DNA from: a bacterium D16-36
Lineage (GTDB): Bacteria > Bacillota > Clostridia > Lachnospirales > Lachnospiraceae
Direction: 5' to 3'
Assembly (NCBI GenBank): GCA_003611745.1
Contig: RAYF01000030.1
Span: forward strand, 1-64,000
Length of the DNA stretch: 64,000 nucleotides
This document shows, piece by piece, positions 16,374 through 25,415 of the stretch. Position numbers and translations under genes: made by a program. Every line of letters starts with the position of its first letter. Positions within the stretch are counted from its first letter, which is position 1. The notes under the pieces are model-generated. The model ran no database searches and had not been told where the DNA came from. It saw only the letters and a program-made list of their open reading frames with translations.

Positions 16374-17852
16374 TTATGCTTTTTCTTCTGTATTTGCGTT
16401 CAGCACACCGGAAAGCTTTTCCATACCGCCCTGTACATTTTCCATGGACTTTAAGATACTCTCTACACCGGTTGCCTGTTCTTCTGTAGATGCACTGATT
16501 TCTGCTGTACTCTCCACGGAATGCTGTGAAATCTCCTCCACACGCTCCATAGCTTCTGACAAATGATCCTTAATGTCAACGATATTTGCCAGTTCCTTCT
16601 GCAGCATATCAGTAACTGAAATGACTTCCTCAGAAGAGTGAAGCATACTTTCAAAAATCTTCACTGTATCATTCAATTTCTCATTTGATTCTTCGACAAT
16701 CGTATTATTATTGTCAATTACCTTATTTACTTCATTTACAGTAGAAATAACATCTTTCAGTATCGTGTCAATTTTCTGTGTTGCAGAAGATGATTCCCCT
16801 GACAGCATATTGATTTCATCCGCAACAACTGCAAATCCCTTTCCTGCCTCACCTGCTCTGGCAGCCTCAATCGCTGCATTCAGGGCAAGAAGATTTGTCT
16901 GCTGTGCAATCTGGCTGATACTCTCGATGATTTCACCAATTGAATTTGACTTTTGTACCAGAGACGTTACACCCTCAGATGCCACGCGCGTGGATGCAAT
17001 ATTCTCACTGAACTTCTTTGACAGTACAGCGATAGCCTGAATCCCCTCGTCGTTCTTTTCCTTTAACAGCTTGATATTTTCAACCGTCTGGACAACGCGC
17101 TCCCTTGAGTTTTCAATTCTGGAATTTAAATCGCTGAAAATATCAAGGCTGCCCTGTACCTGCTGAATCTGCGTATCCGCACTGTCAGCAATCTGCCCGG
17201 TAGTAGCTGCAATCTCTGTAGTACTTGCCTCAAAATTATGTAAGGAATCATAGATTTTTGCAGAAGATTCTTCCAATCCCTCAAATGCACCGCGGACATT
17301 TGACAGCAAACCTTCCATCTCGTGTTCCTTTACCTCCACAGTCTGGAACAGAGAACGCGCCCTCTGAATAATAAATACTGCAACAAGCACTGCAAGGATA
17401 TACACCATCCATACAAAAATCCAGATGGAGAATGTATACATTGACAGATACGCATCCCTGAAAATAAACATCGCAATCACGTTCGGTATAATGGTAACTG
17501 CAGTACATACCTCTATCATGGTAATATCATAATACGGCACTGCCAGAAACAATACCAGAAAATATGCTTCTGCCATCGCGCCAAAAGCAGCCGGAGTACC
17601 ACACACGATCGTTATAATCCCACAAATCGGCAAAATAGAAACATAGAAATACTTTGCATATTTTCCTAATGCCTTTTCAAACAACTTAACCAATACATCG
17701 GCAAGCACCATAAGAAGAACAATGCAGTCCTTTGCTGCCCCGTTATTAAAAAGCAGTACATACCCTAACGCCACGCAGGGTATCACTGCCAGAAAAAGGA
17801 AGAAAATGATATTCATCCTTTTTTCCTCGTTTTTTAGAATGTCTAACTCCAT
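16374..17852 (-). CDS. Methyl-accepting chemotaxis protein with multi-TM N-terminus
   Basis: This 492-residue chemoreceptor resembles the one at 10327-11850. Five to six hydrophobic helices fill residues 12-165, with almost no extracellular domain. A cytoplasmic signalling coiled coil follows, with the tip [40 protein letters not shown]. Glutamate/glutamine-rich methylation helices flank it ([21 protein letters not shown]). The start ATG at 17852 has AGGAGGGTGTTCA upstream. It ends NTEEKA without a CheR-docking pentapeptide. A fragment of its 3' end is duplicated at 15259-15465. The receptor type suggests intramembrane or cytoplasmic sensing; the stimulus is unknown. Confidence 0.92.
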   Translation of the reverse strand: MELDILKNEEKRMNIIFFLFLAVIPCVALGYVLLFNNGAAKDCIVLLMVLADVLVKLFEKALGKYAKYFYVSILPICGIITIVCGTPAAFGAMAEAYFLVLFLAVPYYDITMIEVCTAVTIIPNVIAMFIFRDAYLSMYTFSIWIFVWMVYILAVLVAVFIIQRARSLFQTVEVKEHEMEGLLSNVRGAFEGLEESSAKIYDSLHNFEASTTEIAATTGQIADSADTQIQQVQGSLDIFSDLNSRIENSRERVVQTVENIKLLKEKNDEGIQAIAVLSKKFSENIASTRVASEGVTSLVQKSNSIGEIIESISQIAQQTNLLALNAAIEAARAGEAGKGFAVVADEINMLSGESSSATQKIDTILKDVISTVNEVNKVIDNNNTIVEESNEKLNDTVKIFESMLHSSEEVISVTDMLQKELANIVDIKDHLSEAMERVEEISQHSVESTAEISASTEEQATGVESILKSMENVQGGMEKLSGVLNANTEEKA

Positions 17853-18046
17853 TGAACACCCTCCTCTTGCTTATTTTGCTAAAAAAGCTAAACTGCACCG
17901 AGGGCAAACCCTGCAGGAAATACTTACTATGTTGCTATCCACAGTGACTCCCTCAGGCAGCAAACTGCCTTCCCGCAAAAAATTTTTAATAAGTTGTAAT
18001 AAGGAAATATAAACCTGCCCATATCAGATAACTTCAGTACAGCCCA
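17853..18046 (-). promoter_or_regulatory. Structured leader of the chemoreceptor gene
   Basis: About 190 nt upstream of the chemoreceptor gene contain two small hairpins on the minus strand: AGGCAG/CTGCCT (about 17952-17972) and CTGCAGGG/CCCTCGGTGCAG (about 17885-17908). No confident promoter or known riboswitch can be assigned. The leader may carry regulatory folding. Confidence 0.35.
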
Positions 18047-18085
18047 CTGCGCCTAGGTTTCTTAGCTTACGCAAAGAAAGCGCAG
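18047..18085 (-). terminator. Hairpin downstream of the KAS III-like gene
   Basis: CTGCGC...TTTCTT and AAGAAA...GCGCAG form a two-part stem around a loop of about 12 nt. It lies about 30 nt after the stop codon of the KAS III-like gene and probably ends the hydrolase-KAS III transcript, though no long T-run follows. Confidence 0.45.
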
Positions 18086-18116
18086 CACAGGCTGATAATC
18101 CACTTGCCTATATTCC

Positions 18117-19118
18117 CTAAAAACGGTACAGTGAGCAGGCGCAAGTAGTCCCGGCCCCAACCGTCCAGAAGATGGCATAATCCCCACTCTGCAGTTCATT
18201 TTCCGCCATAGCCTTCTCGCAGGCTAACATCGGGCTTGTTGTCCCGGTATAACCGTACTCGTCACCTATAAATGTAAATTTACTAATATCTTCGCCTAGC
18301 TCATTGCACACCTCGTTGATACTTTTCCATGCAAACTGGGACAGAAAATATCTTTTTATGTCCTGTTTGGTCAGGTTATTCCGAAAAAGAATTTCCTCAA
18401 TTGACACCGCAGCGCTGTGAAAAGCCCCGCTGTAATCAAATGGTATCCAGTGAACAAGCTTATCCTGTGTTGACAGGCTCCTGTCCCTCATAACACTTGA
18501 AAGCCCCTTTGCCGGAAATACCATCTTGTCATGGTTGCTGGAATTGGTGTAATACTCTGAATCCAGCAGCCCCCTATCTGTATGGTAGACATTTTCCAGA
18601 ATCATGGCACAGGCAGAATCGCCAAAATTGGAGTATGCCAATGCCTCATTATATCTGGAATACCTGTTTAATTGATCCGAACCTACAATCAGTGCATATT
18701 TGATGTTCTGGTTATTCTGCATCGCCCTGGATGCCTGATCTAATGCCACAACCATGCCTGCACAATTGGCATTCAGATCAAATACACAGCATTTCTGCCC
18801 TATGCCAAGCATAGCATGCAGTTTTACTGAATTTGGAGGCAGCATAAATTCCGGAGTGCCGGAAGAAAAAATAAGCAAACCAATCTGTGAAGGTTTCACA
18901 TATACTTTTTCTAATACCTTTTTTGCCGCCTGATATCCCATTGTAACTATATTTTCCGCTTCATCGTCAGAAAGATACCTGCTTTTTCTTCCGGTCGTTT
19001 CAAGCAGGCCCGAAATGTCCTCCCCCTGCTTTTTAAAATGCTCAATGAAAAATTCATTGTCCACCTTATGCTCCGGATGATAGCTGGAAACTCCCCTTAT
19101 TAATGCATTATTATCCAT
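18117..19118 (-). CDS. 3-oxoacyl-ACP synthase III-like protein
   Basis: This 333-residue protein has the thiolase-like fold of FabH (KAS III). The nucleophile cysteine is in FDLNANCAGMVVALDQA (C119), with FSSGTPEFMLPP and VGSDQLNRYS as in the family. Normal FabH uses a Cys-His-Asn triad. Here the His region reads RYFLSQFAWKSI and the Asn region DEYGYTGTTSPMLA, so both partners appear replaced. It may therefore be an acyltransferase or ester-forming KAS III relative rather than a condensing enzyme. The start is the ATG at 19118 with GGAG 8 nt upstream; a GTG three codons earlier is less likely. It lies 61 nt after the alpha/beta hydrolase gene and is probably cotranscribed with it, possibly modifying or releasing an acyl product. 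Confidence 0.8.
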   Translation of the reverse strand: MDNNALIRGVSSYHPEHKVDNEFFIEHFKKQGEDISGLLETTGRKSRYLSDDEAENIVTMGYQAAKKVLEKVYVKPSQIGLLIFSSGTPEFMLPPNSVKLHAMLGIGQKCCVFDLNANCAGMVVALDQASRAMQNNQNIKYALIVGSDQLNRYSRYNEALAYSNFGDSACAMILENVYHTDRGLLDSEYYTNSSNHDKMVFPAKGLSSVMRDRSLSTQDKLVHWIPFDYSGAFHSAAVSIEEILFRNNLTKQDIKRYFLSQFAWKSINEVCNELGEDISKFTFIGDEYGYTGTTSPMLACEKAMAENELQSGDYAIFWTVGAGTTCACSLYRF

Positions 19119-19179
19119 TTTAAACACTCCTTCACATTTGTATTTTTGTTAAAGCCATCTCTAAACTTGTATTTCTCTT

Positions 19180-19944
19180 TTAGGTGTGCATTTTTATAAA
19201 GGAAATAACCTTATCCCTGACAAGGCCTGTATCCTCATAAATAGCACCATGCCCTTTATTTGGAATCATTAAAAGCTGGCTGCCCTTAATTTTTTTCCAT
19301 GTCTCTACCGCGGCCGTCGGCAGCACAATCCTGTCGTTATTGCCGTGTACCATCAAAGCCGGCACCAGTATCTCCTGGCATGCCTCCAGATTGTCATAGC
19401 GGTTCGATGCCATCAAATCCCCGTATCCAACCACGTCATCTGCCTTGGTAGATGAAAACAGCTCCGTAATACGTTCCACATCAGCTTCCGGCGTATCTAT
19501 CCCAAAAAGAGTGTCCAGAATATCCTCGGTTTTAAATTGTTCCGCAGGCATCTCCTTCAGGCTGTCAATCAGGGGAGTATGGTGTTTCAAATCACCTCCG
19601 CTGCTTAACAGCACAATCCCGGCAAGCTCCAGATTTTTCCGTATGGCAATCTCACAGGTAATTGCCCCTCCCATAGAATAGCCTAACAGAATAACCTTTT
19701 CAGAAATCACCTTCTGCTTCTGCAGTTCCTTTACTGTGTCTTCTACATTTTCTGCAAATATACTTACTTCCTCCGGTTCTTCCCCAGCAGACTGCCCATG
19801 TGCCGTCAAATCAAAAACAACACAGTTATAATCTCCGAATTCCTTTGCCAATGGGAGCATACCTTCCTTCGTCATTGTGGAACCATGAAGAAAAACCAGC
19901 GTGGCTTCACTGTCCTTACGGCCAGCTTTCTCATAAGCTAACAT
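19180..19944 (-). CDS. Alpha/beta hydrolase
   Basis: This 254-residue serine hydrolase has the full alpha/beta-hydrolase set: the oxyanion loop FLHGSTMT, the nucleophile elbow GYSMGG, a likely acid in VHGNNDRIVLP and the catalytic His in NKGHGAIYED. A small lid lies between residues 130 and 185. No signal peptide, so it acts in the cytoplasm. Esterases or lipases of this kind cleave small esters or thioesters; the substrate is not evident. The start ATG at 19944 is preceded by AAAGGAGG with 8-nt spacing. The KAS III-like gene follows on the same strand and may act on a related acyl substrate. Confidence 0.88.
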   Translation of the reverse strand: MLAYEKAGRKDSEATLVFLHGSTMTKEGMLPLAKEFGDYNCVVFDLTAHGQSAGEEPEEVSIFAENVEDTVKELQKQKVISEKVILLGYSMGGAITCEIAIRKNLELAGIVLLSSGGDLKHHTPLIDSLKEMPAEQFKTEDILDTLFGIDTPEADVERITELFSSTKADDVVGYGDLMASNRYDNLEACQEILVPALMVHGNNDRIVLPTAAVETWKKIKGSQLLMIPNKGHGAIYEDTGLVRDKVISFIKMHT

Positions 19945-20137
19945 ATTTATTTCCTCCTTTATTCTTTTCTTTTGCTCCTAAGTAAATCTTTTCTCTTGTA
20001 GCCGATATTCCAATGCTTCTATCATACCAAATATTTCCAGATTAATAAAGCCTTTTGACGAAAAATAATAGATTATCAGAGAATAAATTGTTACTTATTA
20101 ACAAAGGGGTCCGTGTACGCGAGAATAAGGCTTTTCC

Positions 20138-21994
20138 TTACGAAAGCACCAGATCCACTTTATACTCCCGCAGCCAGAAATCTATCTGCAAAAGATATGC
20201 TAGCATCTGCGGCCCCGCCATCAGCTGGCCGTACCACGGCTTGCCGTAATCCTTGACGCTTTCAATAAAGGCAAGCGCTTTCTTTTTATCTACGAAACAT
20301 AGCAGCGGCGATGCCGAGTCCCCAAGGACATCCGCCAGACGCCTGCCAAGCATCTGCTCATAGTATGGGTTATAGCTTTTTGGATAAGGGCTTTTCCTGC
20401 GGAATAAAATATCGTCCGGCAGCTTCCCGATGCTGCTCTGGCGCAGGATATTTTTCACAACCCCATCCTTTGCCTTCATTTCCCACGGCACATTAAAAAT
20501 ATACTCTACCAGCTTCCTGTCTGCAAAAGGAACTCTTGCCTCCAGCCCCCAGTGCATGCTGGTGCGGTCCATGCGGTTTAAAAGCGTCTGCATAAAGAAG
20601 CGGATATTCAGGTAGCCAATCTGCCTGCGGTTTGCCTCCGTCTCATCCTCACCCGGCAGTACCTCAATCTTGCTGACCGCCTCCGCATAGGCTTCTTTTA
20701 CAAACCCATCCAGAGCAAGCTCCTGCACAAAATCATGCTGCAGCAATTCTTTCCGCGGCGAAAGGTCCGGCGTCCATGGAAATGTCTCCTTCCCAAAAAA
20801 TTCCTGCCTGTGAAACCACGGGTACCCCCCGAAAACTTCATCCGCACATTCCCCAGTCAGTACCACCTTATGTGTTTTGCTGACAAGCCTGCAGAAATGG
20901 AGCAGCGATGAATCTACATCCGCCATGCAGGGCATGTCATGGGCTTTTACAGATTCTGTAAGCAGATCTGCCTGCGTTTCATAGTCACAGGTAAGGTAAT
21001 GGTGGTCGCTGTCCAGATATTCCCTCATTTTATCCACGTAAGGGCGGTCCTGGGACGGCTGGAAAGAATTTGCCTTAAAATATTTCTCATTCCCGTCAAA
21101 ATCAAAAGAAAAGGTAGTAAGCCGGTCCCCCTTCTCCCTCAGATTCCTGCTGCAGATTGAAGATACCAGGCTGGAATCAATCCCACCCGACAAAAACGTG
21201 CAGATTGGCACATCAGACACCATCTGCCTTGTAACCGCGCTGTCTACCAGTTCCTTTGTTTTCTCAATCGTCTTCTCATAAGAATCTTCGTGGGGATGGC
21301 TCTTTAGCCGCCAGTAAACTACTTTTCTTATACCGTACCTGCTGCAGCTTAAATAACATCCCGGCTCAACCTCATAGATATTGTCATACACACCGGAACC
21401 GGGGATTCTGGCAGGCCCCATTCCAAGCACTTCCCGCAGGCCGTCTAATTTCACCCTCGGCACACAGTCCGGGTGGGCAAACAGCGCTTTCGGCTCGGAA
21501 CCAAACAGTATCTCACCATTCTGCACCGTATAAAAGAGCGGCTTAATGCCAAAGCTGTCCCGGTAGAGCAAAAGCCTCTCGTGGCGGCTGTCATAGATAG
21601 CAACCGAAAAAATACCGTCCAGACGCTCTATAAAATCACTCCCATACTGCAAAAAGGACAGCAGAATCACCTCCGTATCCGAAGTAGTTTGAAACTGCCA
21701 TCCCTTTGTTACCAAATCATCCTTCAATTCCTTTGTATTATACAATTCCCCATTATATACAACCGCATACGGATATCCGGCTATCTCCCGCTTCATAGGC
21801 TGCGCGCCGTCCTTCAGGTCAATAATAGACAGCCTTGTATGCGCCAGCCCGCATCTGTTGTAGAGCAGTATCCCATTGCCGTCCGGCCCCCTTGGAATCA
21901 GGGAATCCTTCATATCTGTCAATATTTTCGTATAGTAATCTATATTCTTTGTATACTCTCGGTCTGTACTAAAAAAACCAGCTATTCCGCACAT
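20138..21994 (-). CDS. asnB: Asparagine synthase (glutamine-hydrolysing)
   Basis: This 618-residue enzyme makes asparagine from aspartate, glutamine and ATP. The N-terminal glutaminase domain begins MCGIAGF, with Cys2 as nucleophile after removal of Met, which fixes the start at ATG 21994. The C-terminal synthetase domain has the ATP pyrophosphatase loop FLSGGIDSS and GECADEVFGGYPWF. Length is normal for AsnB. The ribosome binding site is weak. It lies about 110 nt downstream of deoB on the same strand, separated by a palindromic terminator-like repeat (22083-22120), so it may have low read-through expression or its own promoter. No T-box leader is visible in that short gap. Confidence 0.95.
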   Translation of the reverse strand: MCGIAGFFSTDREYTKNIDYYTKILTDMKDSLIPRGPDGNGILLYNRCGLAHTRLSIIDLKDGAQPMKREIAGYPYAVVYNGELYNTKELKDDLVTKGWQFQTTSDTEVILLSFLQYGSDFIERLDGIFSVAIYDSRHERLLLYRDSFGIKPLFYTVQNGEILFGSEPKALFAHPDCVPRVKLDGLREVLGMGPARIPGSGVYDNIYEVEPGCYLSCSRYGIRKVVYWRLKSHPHEDSYEKTIEKTKELVDSAVTRQMVSDVPICTFLSGGIDSSLVSSICSRNLREKGDRLTTFSFDFDGNEKYFKANSFQPSQDRPYVDKMREYLDSDHHYLTCDYETQADLLTESVKAHDMPCMADVDSSLLHFCRLVSKTHKVVLTGECADEVFGGYPWFHRQEFFGKETFPWTPDLSPRKELLQHDFVQELALDGFVKEAYAEAVSKIEVLPGEDETEANRRQIGYLNIRFFMQTLLNRMDRTSMHWGLEARVPFADRKLVEYIFNVPWEMKAKDGVVKNILRQSSIGKLPDDILFRRKSPYPKSYNPYYEQMLGRRLADVLGDSASPLLCFVDKKKALAFIESVKDYGKPWYGQLMAGPQMLAYLLQIDFWLREYKVDLVLS

Positions 21995-22082
21995 ATAAAC
22001 ACCATTCCCGTGCACACTTTTTATTATCTTATGCCGTCAGCCGGAGATGTTACCAAACCTTGCTTAATGCATGATCCGTCCC

Positions 22083-22120
22083 AGAGCGTGTTTGTAAAAA
22101 ACAATTTTCAAAAACGCTCT
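22083..22120. repeat. GAGCGTGTTTGA-family palindromic repeat
   Basis: AGAGCGTGTTTGTAAAA and TTTTCAAAAACGCTCT form a stem of about 16 bp around a very short loop. The arm on the minus strand provides the stop codon of deoB (GAGCGTTTTTGA gives E-R-F-stop). It separates deoB and asnB and can act as a terminator. Confidence 0.8.
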
Positions 22121-23292
22121 AGAATGGATGTCCCTATCGTCCCCTCTGGCATTTCCACGCCAAAGTTTTCCGCAATGGATGCGCCGATTACCGCAAAAGT
22201 ATCCTGCTCCTCCAACGGCCCGCCGTGCCCCATGGAAGGGGAATATGCAATAAACGGCACTTTCTCCCTTGTATGGTCTGTACCGGAATACGTCGGGTCA
22301 TTGCCATGGTCCGCTGTCAGGATCAGCAGATCATCCCCGCGCAGGACAGGAAGCAGTTCCCCTAACTTCACATCAAAGCGTTCCAGCTCCCCGCCATACC
22401 CCAGCGGATCCCTCCGATGCCCCCACAGTGCATCAAAATCCACCAGATTAGTAAAACAAAGCCCATGAAACTCTGACTTCGCTATGTCTATCGTCTGCTG
22501 CATCCCGTGCACAGAGCTCTTCGATTTATTGGAATCCGTTAAGCCCTGGCCGTCAAATATATCATAAATTTTGCCGACCGAAATCACGTCAAAGCCCTGT
22601 TCCTTCAAAGCGTCTAAGACTGTCTTCCCAAAAGGTTTTAGCGCATAATCATGGCGGTTCGGGGTGCGCACAAACTCGCCTCTTTTCTTCCCCGTATATG
22701 GGCGGGCGATAACCCTGCCCACCTTCCACTCATCCTTCATCGTCAGGCGCCTTGCAATCTCACAGTAATGATAGAGATTCTCCACCCCCATTGTCTCCTC
22801 ATTGCCACAAATCTGCAGAACAGAATCTGCAGAAGTATAGACAATCAGATGGCCTTTCTCAATCTCTTCCTCCGCAAGTTCATCAAGGATTGCCGTCCCG
22901 CTGGCGCTTTTATTGCCAATGATCTTCCGCCCCGTCTCCCGCTCCAGCGCGTCAATCAGCTCCTTTGGGAAACCGTGCTCCGTAAATGTAATAAACGGCT
23001 TCGTGACATGAAGCCCCATCATCTCCCAATGGCCTGTCATAGTATCCTTGCCAAGGCTCTTTTCCCTCAGTTTAGCATATACTCCAATCGGTTCAGCCGC
23101 CGGCTCCACACCTTTGACCAGATGAAGGTTTGCAAGCCCAAGCTTCTGCAAATTTGGAATGTTTAATGTGTCCATCCTCTCACTGATATGCCCCAGAGTA
23201 TCCACACCGATATCCCCGTACTGTGCGGAATCCGGCATTTCCCCGACCCCCAGCGAATCTAAAACCACAACAAATATCCGTTTAAATTTCAT
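22108..23292 (-). CDS. deoB: Phosphopentomutase
   Basis: This 394-residue enzyme interconverts ribose or deoxyribose 1-phosphate and 5-phosphate in nucleoside salvage. It has the alkaline-phosphatase-superfamily metal site: the N-terminal [13 protein letters not shown], then NKSASGT, and the C-terminal [21 protein letters not shown]. Length equals that of known DeoB enzymes. The start ATG at 23292 follows GGGGGAGGACA-type sequence. The gene follows dus by about 35 nt on the same strand, so it is likely in the lipid kinase-dus-deoB transcript. Its last two codons and stop lie in a palindromic repeat arm. Confidence 0.95.
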   Translation of the reverse strand: MKFKRIFVVVLDSLGVGEMPDSAQYGDIGVDTLGHISERMDTLNIPNLQKLGLANLHLVKGVEPAAEPIGVYAKLREKSLGKDTMTGHWEMMGLHVTKPFITFTEHGFPKELIDALERETGRKIIGNKSASGTAILDELAEEEIEKGHLIVYTSADSVLQICGNEETMGVENLYHYCEIARRLTMKDEWKVGRVIARPYTGKKRGEFVRTPNRHDYALKPFGKTVLDALKEQGFDVISVGKIYDIFDGQGLTDSNKSKSSVHGMQQTIDIAKSEFHGLCFTNLVDFDALWGHRRDPLGYGGELERFDVKLGELLPVLRGDDLLILTADHGNDPTYSGTDHTREKVPFIAYSPSMGHGGPLEEQDTFAVIGASIAENFGVEMPEGTIGTSILERF

Positions 23293-23327
23293 TGTCCTCC
23301 CCCATTTCTCTAATGCCTTAAGAACTG

Positions 23328-24278
23328 TTAGGAATTGTAGGAAAATAATTCTTCCTTTTCAAATAAATCCGCCACAGTCTTCTGATATTCTGCCAGCTTA
23401 TTTGTCTTTTTAATCTTCTTTAAGTATCTCTCATAATTCGTAAAGTGCGGCGCCATATAGAGCCAGATTTCCTTCATTTTAAAAAGAGCATGGATATCCC
23501 CCGACATCACTGCCCTGTAATCCGCCAGAAGCCGCTCCACAAACTTCTGCACCGTCTCTTTTTCCGCAAAAGCCTGTTTCCGCTCCCCATTGCCTGTAAA
23601 CCCTGGCCTGGCAATCAGCCCCCGCCCAATCATAATAGCCGGAAGGGCAGGATACCGCTCCGAAATCATCTGGCAGTCCTGCACCGAGAGAATGTCTCCA
23701 TTATAACATAATGGGTTTTTGCTGTGCCCATATGCATAGTCAAAAACCTCCATGTGCGGCTTTCCTTTATAAAATTCATTTCTCGTTCTTGGATGGATAA
23801 CCAGCATGCTGACCGGGTACTGGTTAAAAATCTCCAGAATATGCCCGAACTCTTCCGGCGATTCCATGCCAATCCTCGTTTTAATAGAAATCCTGCAGGT
23901 ACATCTTTCAAATATATATTCTAAAAAGCGCTGCAGATCATCCATCCTGCCAAGGAAACCTGCGCCCCTGCCCTTTGAAACCACCGTCCCAGAAGGGCAG
24001 CCGAGATTTAAATTTACCTCTTGGTACCCAAGTGCTTCCATCTGCCCTGCCGCACGGCAGAAGCTTTCCGCATGGCTGGACAGAAGCTGCGGCACCAGTG
24101 AAATCCGGCTATTGCGCTCCGGCAGGATATCGTTTTTCTCTTTATTTTTCATAATACCGCCATCCCTTGTTACCACAAAAGGGCTGTAATACCGGTCAAT
24201 GCCCCCAAAATAATCCTCATAAGCATTGCGGTATATATATCCGGTAATCCCCTCCAAAGGGGCAAAATAAATCTGCAT
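23328..24278 (-). CDS. dus: tRNA-dihydrouridine synthase
   Basis: This 316-residue flavoenzyme reduces uridine to dihydrouridine in tRNA. It has the FMN-binding TIM-barrel signatures: [15 protein letters not shown] at the N-terminus, [20 protein letters not shown] with the catalytic Cys, [21 protein letters not shown] and [11 protein letters not shown]. The start is the ATG at 24278, preceded by GGGGGAAGG; an upstream in-frame extension of 37 codons reads like non-coding sequence. It follows the lipid kinase gene by about 25 nt and precedes deoB. Which Dus subclass (which tRNA position) it belongs to cannot be told here. Confidence 0.92.
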   Translation of the reverse strand: MQIYFAPLEGITGYIYRNAYEDYFGGIDRYYSPFVVTRDGGIMKNKEKNDILPERNSRISLVPQLLSSHAESFCRAAGQMEALGYQEVNLNLGCPSGTVVSKGRGAGFLGRMDDLQRFLEYIFERCTCRISIKTRIGMESPEEFGHILEIFNQYPVSMLVIHPRTRNEFYKGKPHMEVFDYAYGHSKNPLCYNGDILSVQDCQMISERYPALPAIMIGRGLIARPGFTGNGERKQAFAEKETVQKFVERLLADYRAVMSGDIHALFKMKEIWLYMAPHFTNYERYLKKIKKTNKLAEYQKTVADLFEKEELFSYNS

Positions 24279-24303
24279 TCCCTGCCTTCCCCCTATATTT
24301 CTA

Positions 24304-25251
24304 TTATATCTGCGGCCCGCCCCGCTGCTCCAGATATTTTTGCGACACATTTTTAGAAACCTGCTTATCACACAAAATCGGAAGGGCATACTGATGGTTT
24401 GTCATAGTAACTTCCCTGCAGACGCCGCCGTCTTCCCCGTCCAATGTCCACTGGACATCATCATCACTGGAAATCGTTATCTTGCTGCTGCTGAACTGAA
24501 AGATCCGCTCCGTATCGAATTTTTTGGACACCAGTGCATTTAGTGTCGCCTGAAGTTCCAGAGGGTTTCTGATTTCCTTAATAAAAAGCGCCTCAAACAG
24601 CCCGTCATCCATCATAATAGCCATCTTGCTGTATGCCTTATATCCGGCTACCGACACTGAATTGCTCACCAGCCCTAAAATAAAATTATCCTCCACCATA
24701 TTCCCGTTGTACGTGATTTTCATATGGTGCGTCTTGATATCGGGAATATGCTTTAACGCTTCTATAAAATAAGCTGCCTTGCCGAGCGCGTTTTTCCACT
24801 CCTGCGGTGTCTGGTACGATACTTCCGTAAAAGCGCCGAAACCAGAAACATATGTAAAGTAGCGCTCATTAAACTGCCCCATGTCGCACTGGAACACGCT
24901 GCCCTCCACAATAAGCTTTGCCGCCTTTTTCATGACTTTGGGAATCTTTAAGCTGGATGCAAAATCGTTGACCGTCCCCGCTGGAATATAGCCGCAGATT
25001 GGACGCTTTTCCAGATGCATCAGGCCGGAGGCCACTTCATTCATCGTCCCGTCCCCACCGGAGCAAACCACATAGTCATATTCCTCCCCCCGCTCTATCA
25101 CGATGTTCGTGGCATCCTCTTTCCCCTGCGTTGCAAAGATAGTTACTTCAAAGCCCCCGCCGCACAATACCTGTATAATGTCCGACAATTTATTTTTAAT
25201 CTGCTCTTTTCCAGCCATAGGATTGTAGATAAAAAGCATCTTCTTTGCCAA
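24304..25251 (-). CDS. YegS/DagK-type lipid kinase
   Basis: This 315-residue protein is a diacylglycerol kinase-fold lipid kinase (YegS/DgkB/BmrU type), phosphorylating diacylglycerol or a related lipid at the membrane surface. The N-terminal FIYNPMAGK and the nucleotide loop VVCSGGDGTMNEVASGL are diagnostic, followed by GYIPAGTVNDFASSL. The C-terminal beta domain is complete. I prefer the TTG at 25251 as start, because AGGGGG lies 8-9 nt upstream; a GTG two codons earlier would be too close to that site. The gene has a promoter at 25352-25380 and a leader hairpin at 25281-25321, and is probably cotranscribed with dus and deoB. Confidence 0.88.
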   Translation of the reverse strand: MAKKMLFIYNPMAGKEQIKNKLSDIIQVLCGGGFEVTIFATQGKEDATNIVIERGEEYDYVVCSGGDGTMNEVASGLMHLEKRPICGYIPAGTVNDFASSLKIPKVMKKAAKLIVEGSVFQCDMGQFNERYFTYVSGFGAFTEVSYQTPQEWKNALGKAAYFIEALKHIPDIKTHHMKITYNGNMVEDNFILGLVSNSVSVAGYKAYSKMAIMMDDGLFEALFIKEIRNPLELQATLNALVSKKFDTERIFQFSSSKITISSDDDVQWTLDGEDGGVCREVTMTNHQYALPILCDKQVSKNVSQKYLEQRGGPQI

Positions 25252-25280
25252 AAGCACTTCCCCCTCTTCTTCATGATATT

Positions 25281-25321
25281 ATTACTTCGGCAGTTAAAAA
25301 TCGCAGTTTTTACGAAGTAAT
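25281..25321 (-). promoter_or_regulatory. ATTACTTCG leader hairpin upstream of the lipid kinase gene
   Basis: ATTACTTCG (25281-25289) and CGAAGTAAT (25313-25321) form a 9-bp stem around a loop of about 23 nt that can itself pair partly (CAGTTAAAAA / TTTTTAC). It sits between the promoter and the ribosome binding site. A similar hairpin precedes the 63-aa gene at 15083-15130. Confidence 0.55.
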
Positions 25322-25351
25322 ATAAACAAAATCATATAAAAATATATATAA

Positions 25352-25380
25352 ATTTTACCATGCTTACCACAGTTTCTCAA
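25352..25380 (-). promoter_or_regulatory. Promoter of the lipid kinase-dus-deoB transcript
   Basis: On the minus strand, TTGAGA (25375-25380), 17 nt and TAAAAT (25352-25357), about 95 nt before the start codon. It lies just after the queA stop codon (25416). Confidence 0.65.
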
Positions 25381-25415
25381 TAGATTTTTTGCAGGGCCAC
25401 ACACTGAGAACTTTC

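Larger units (their letters stand above)
15983..16584. repeat. Tandem segmental duplication, copy B
   Basis: Source or sister copy of 14594-15465, containing the intact grpB 5' end, its promoter, the GGGGGC hairpin and the 3' end of the intact chemoreceptor gene. It lacks the 270-bp block with the 63-aa gene. Confidence 0.8.

Noticed and set aside
17885-17915. GAGGGCAAACC string resembling the core of a c-di-GMP-I (GEMM) riboswitch next to a chemoreceptor gene
   Set aside because: It lies on the plus strand, opposite to the gene, and the required second part (GGGACGCAAAGC) is missing. It is better explained as half of a small hairpin.
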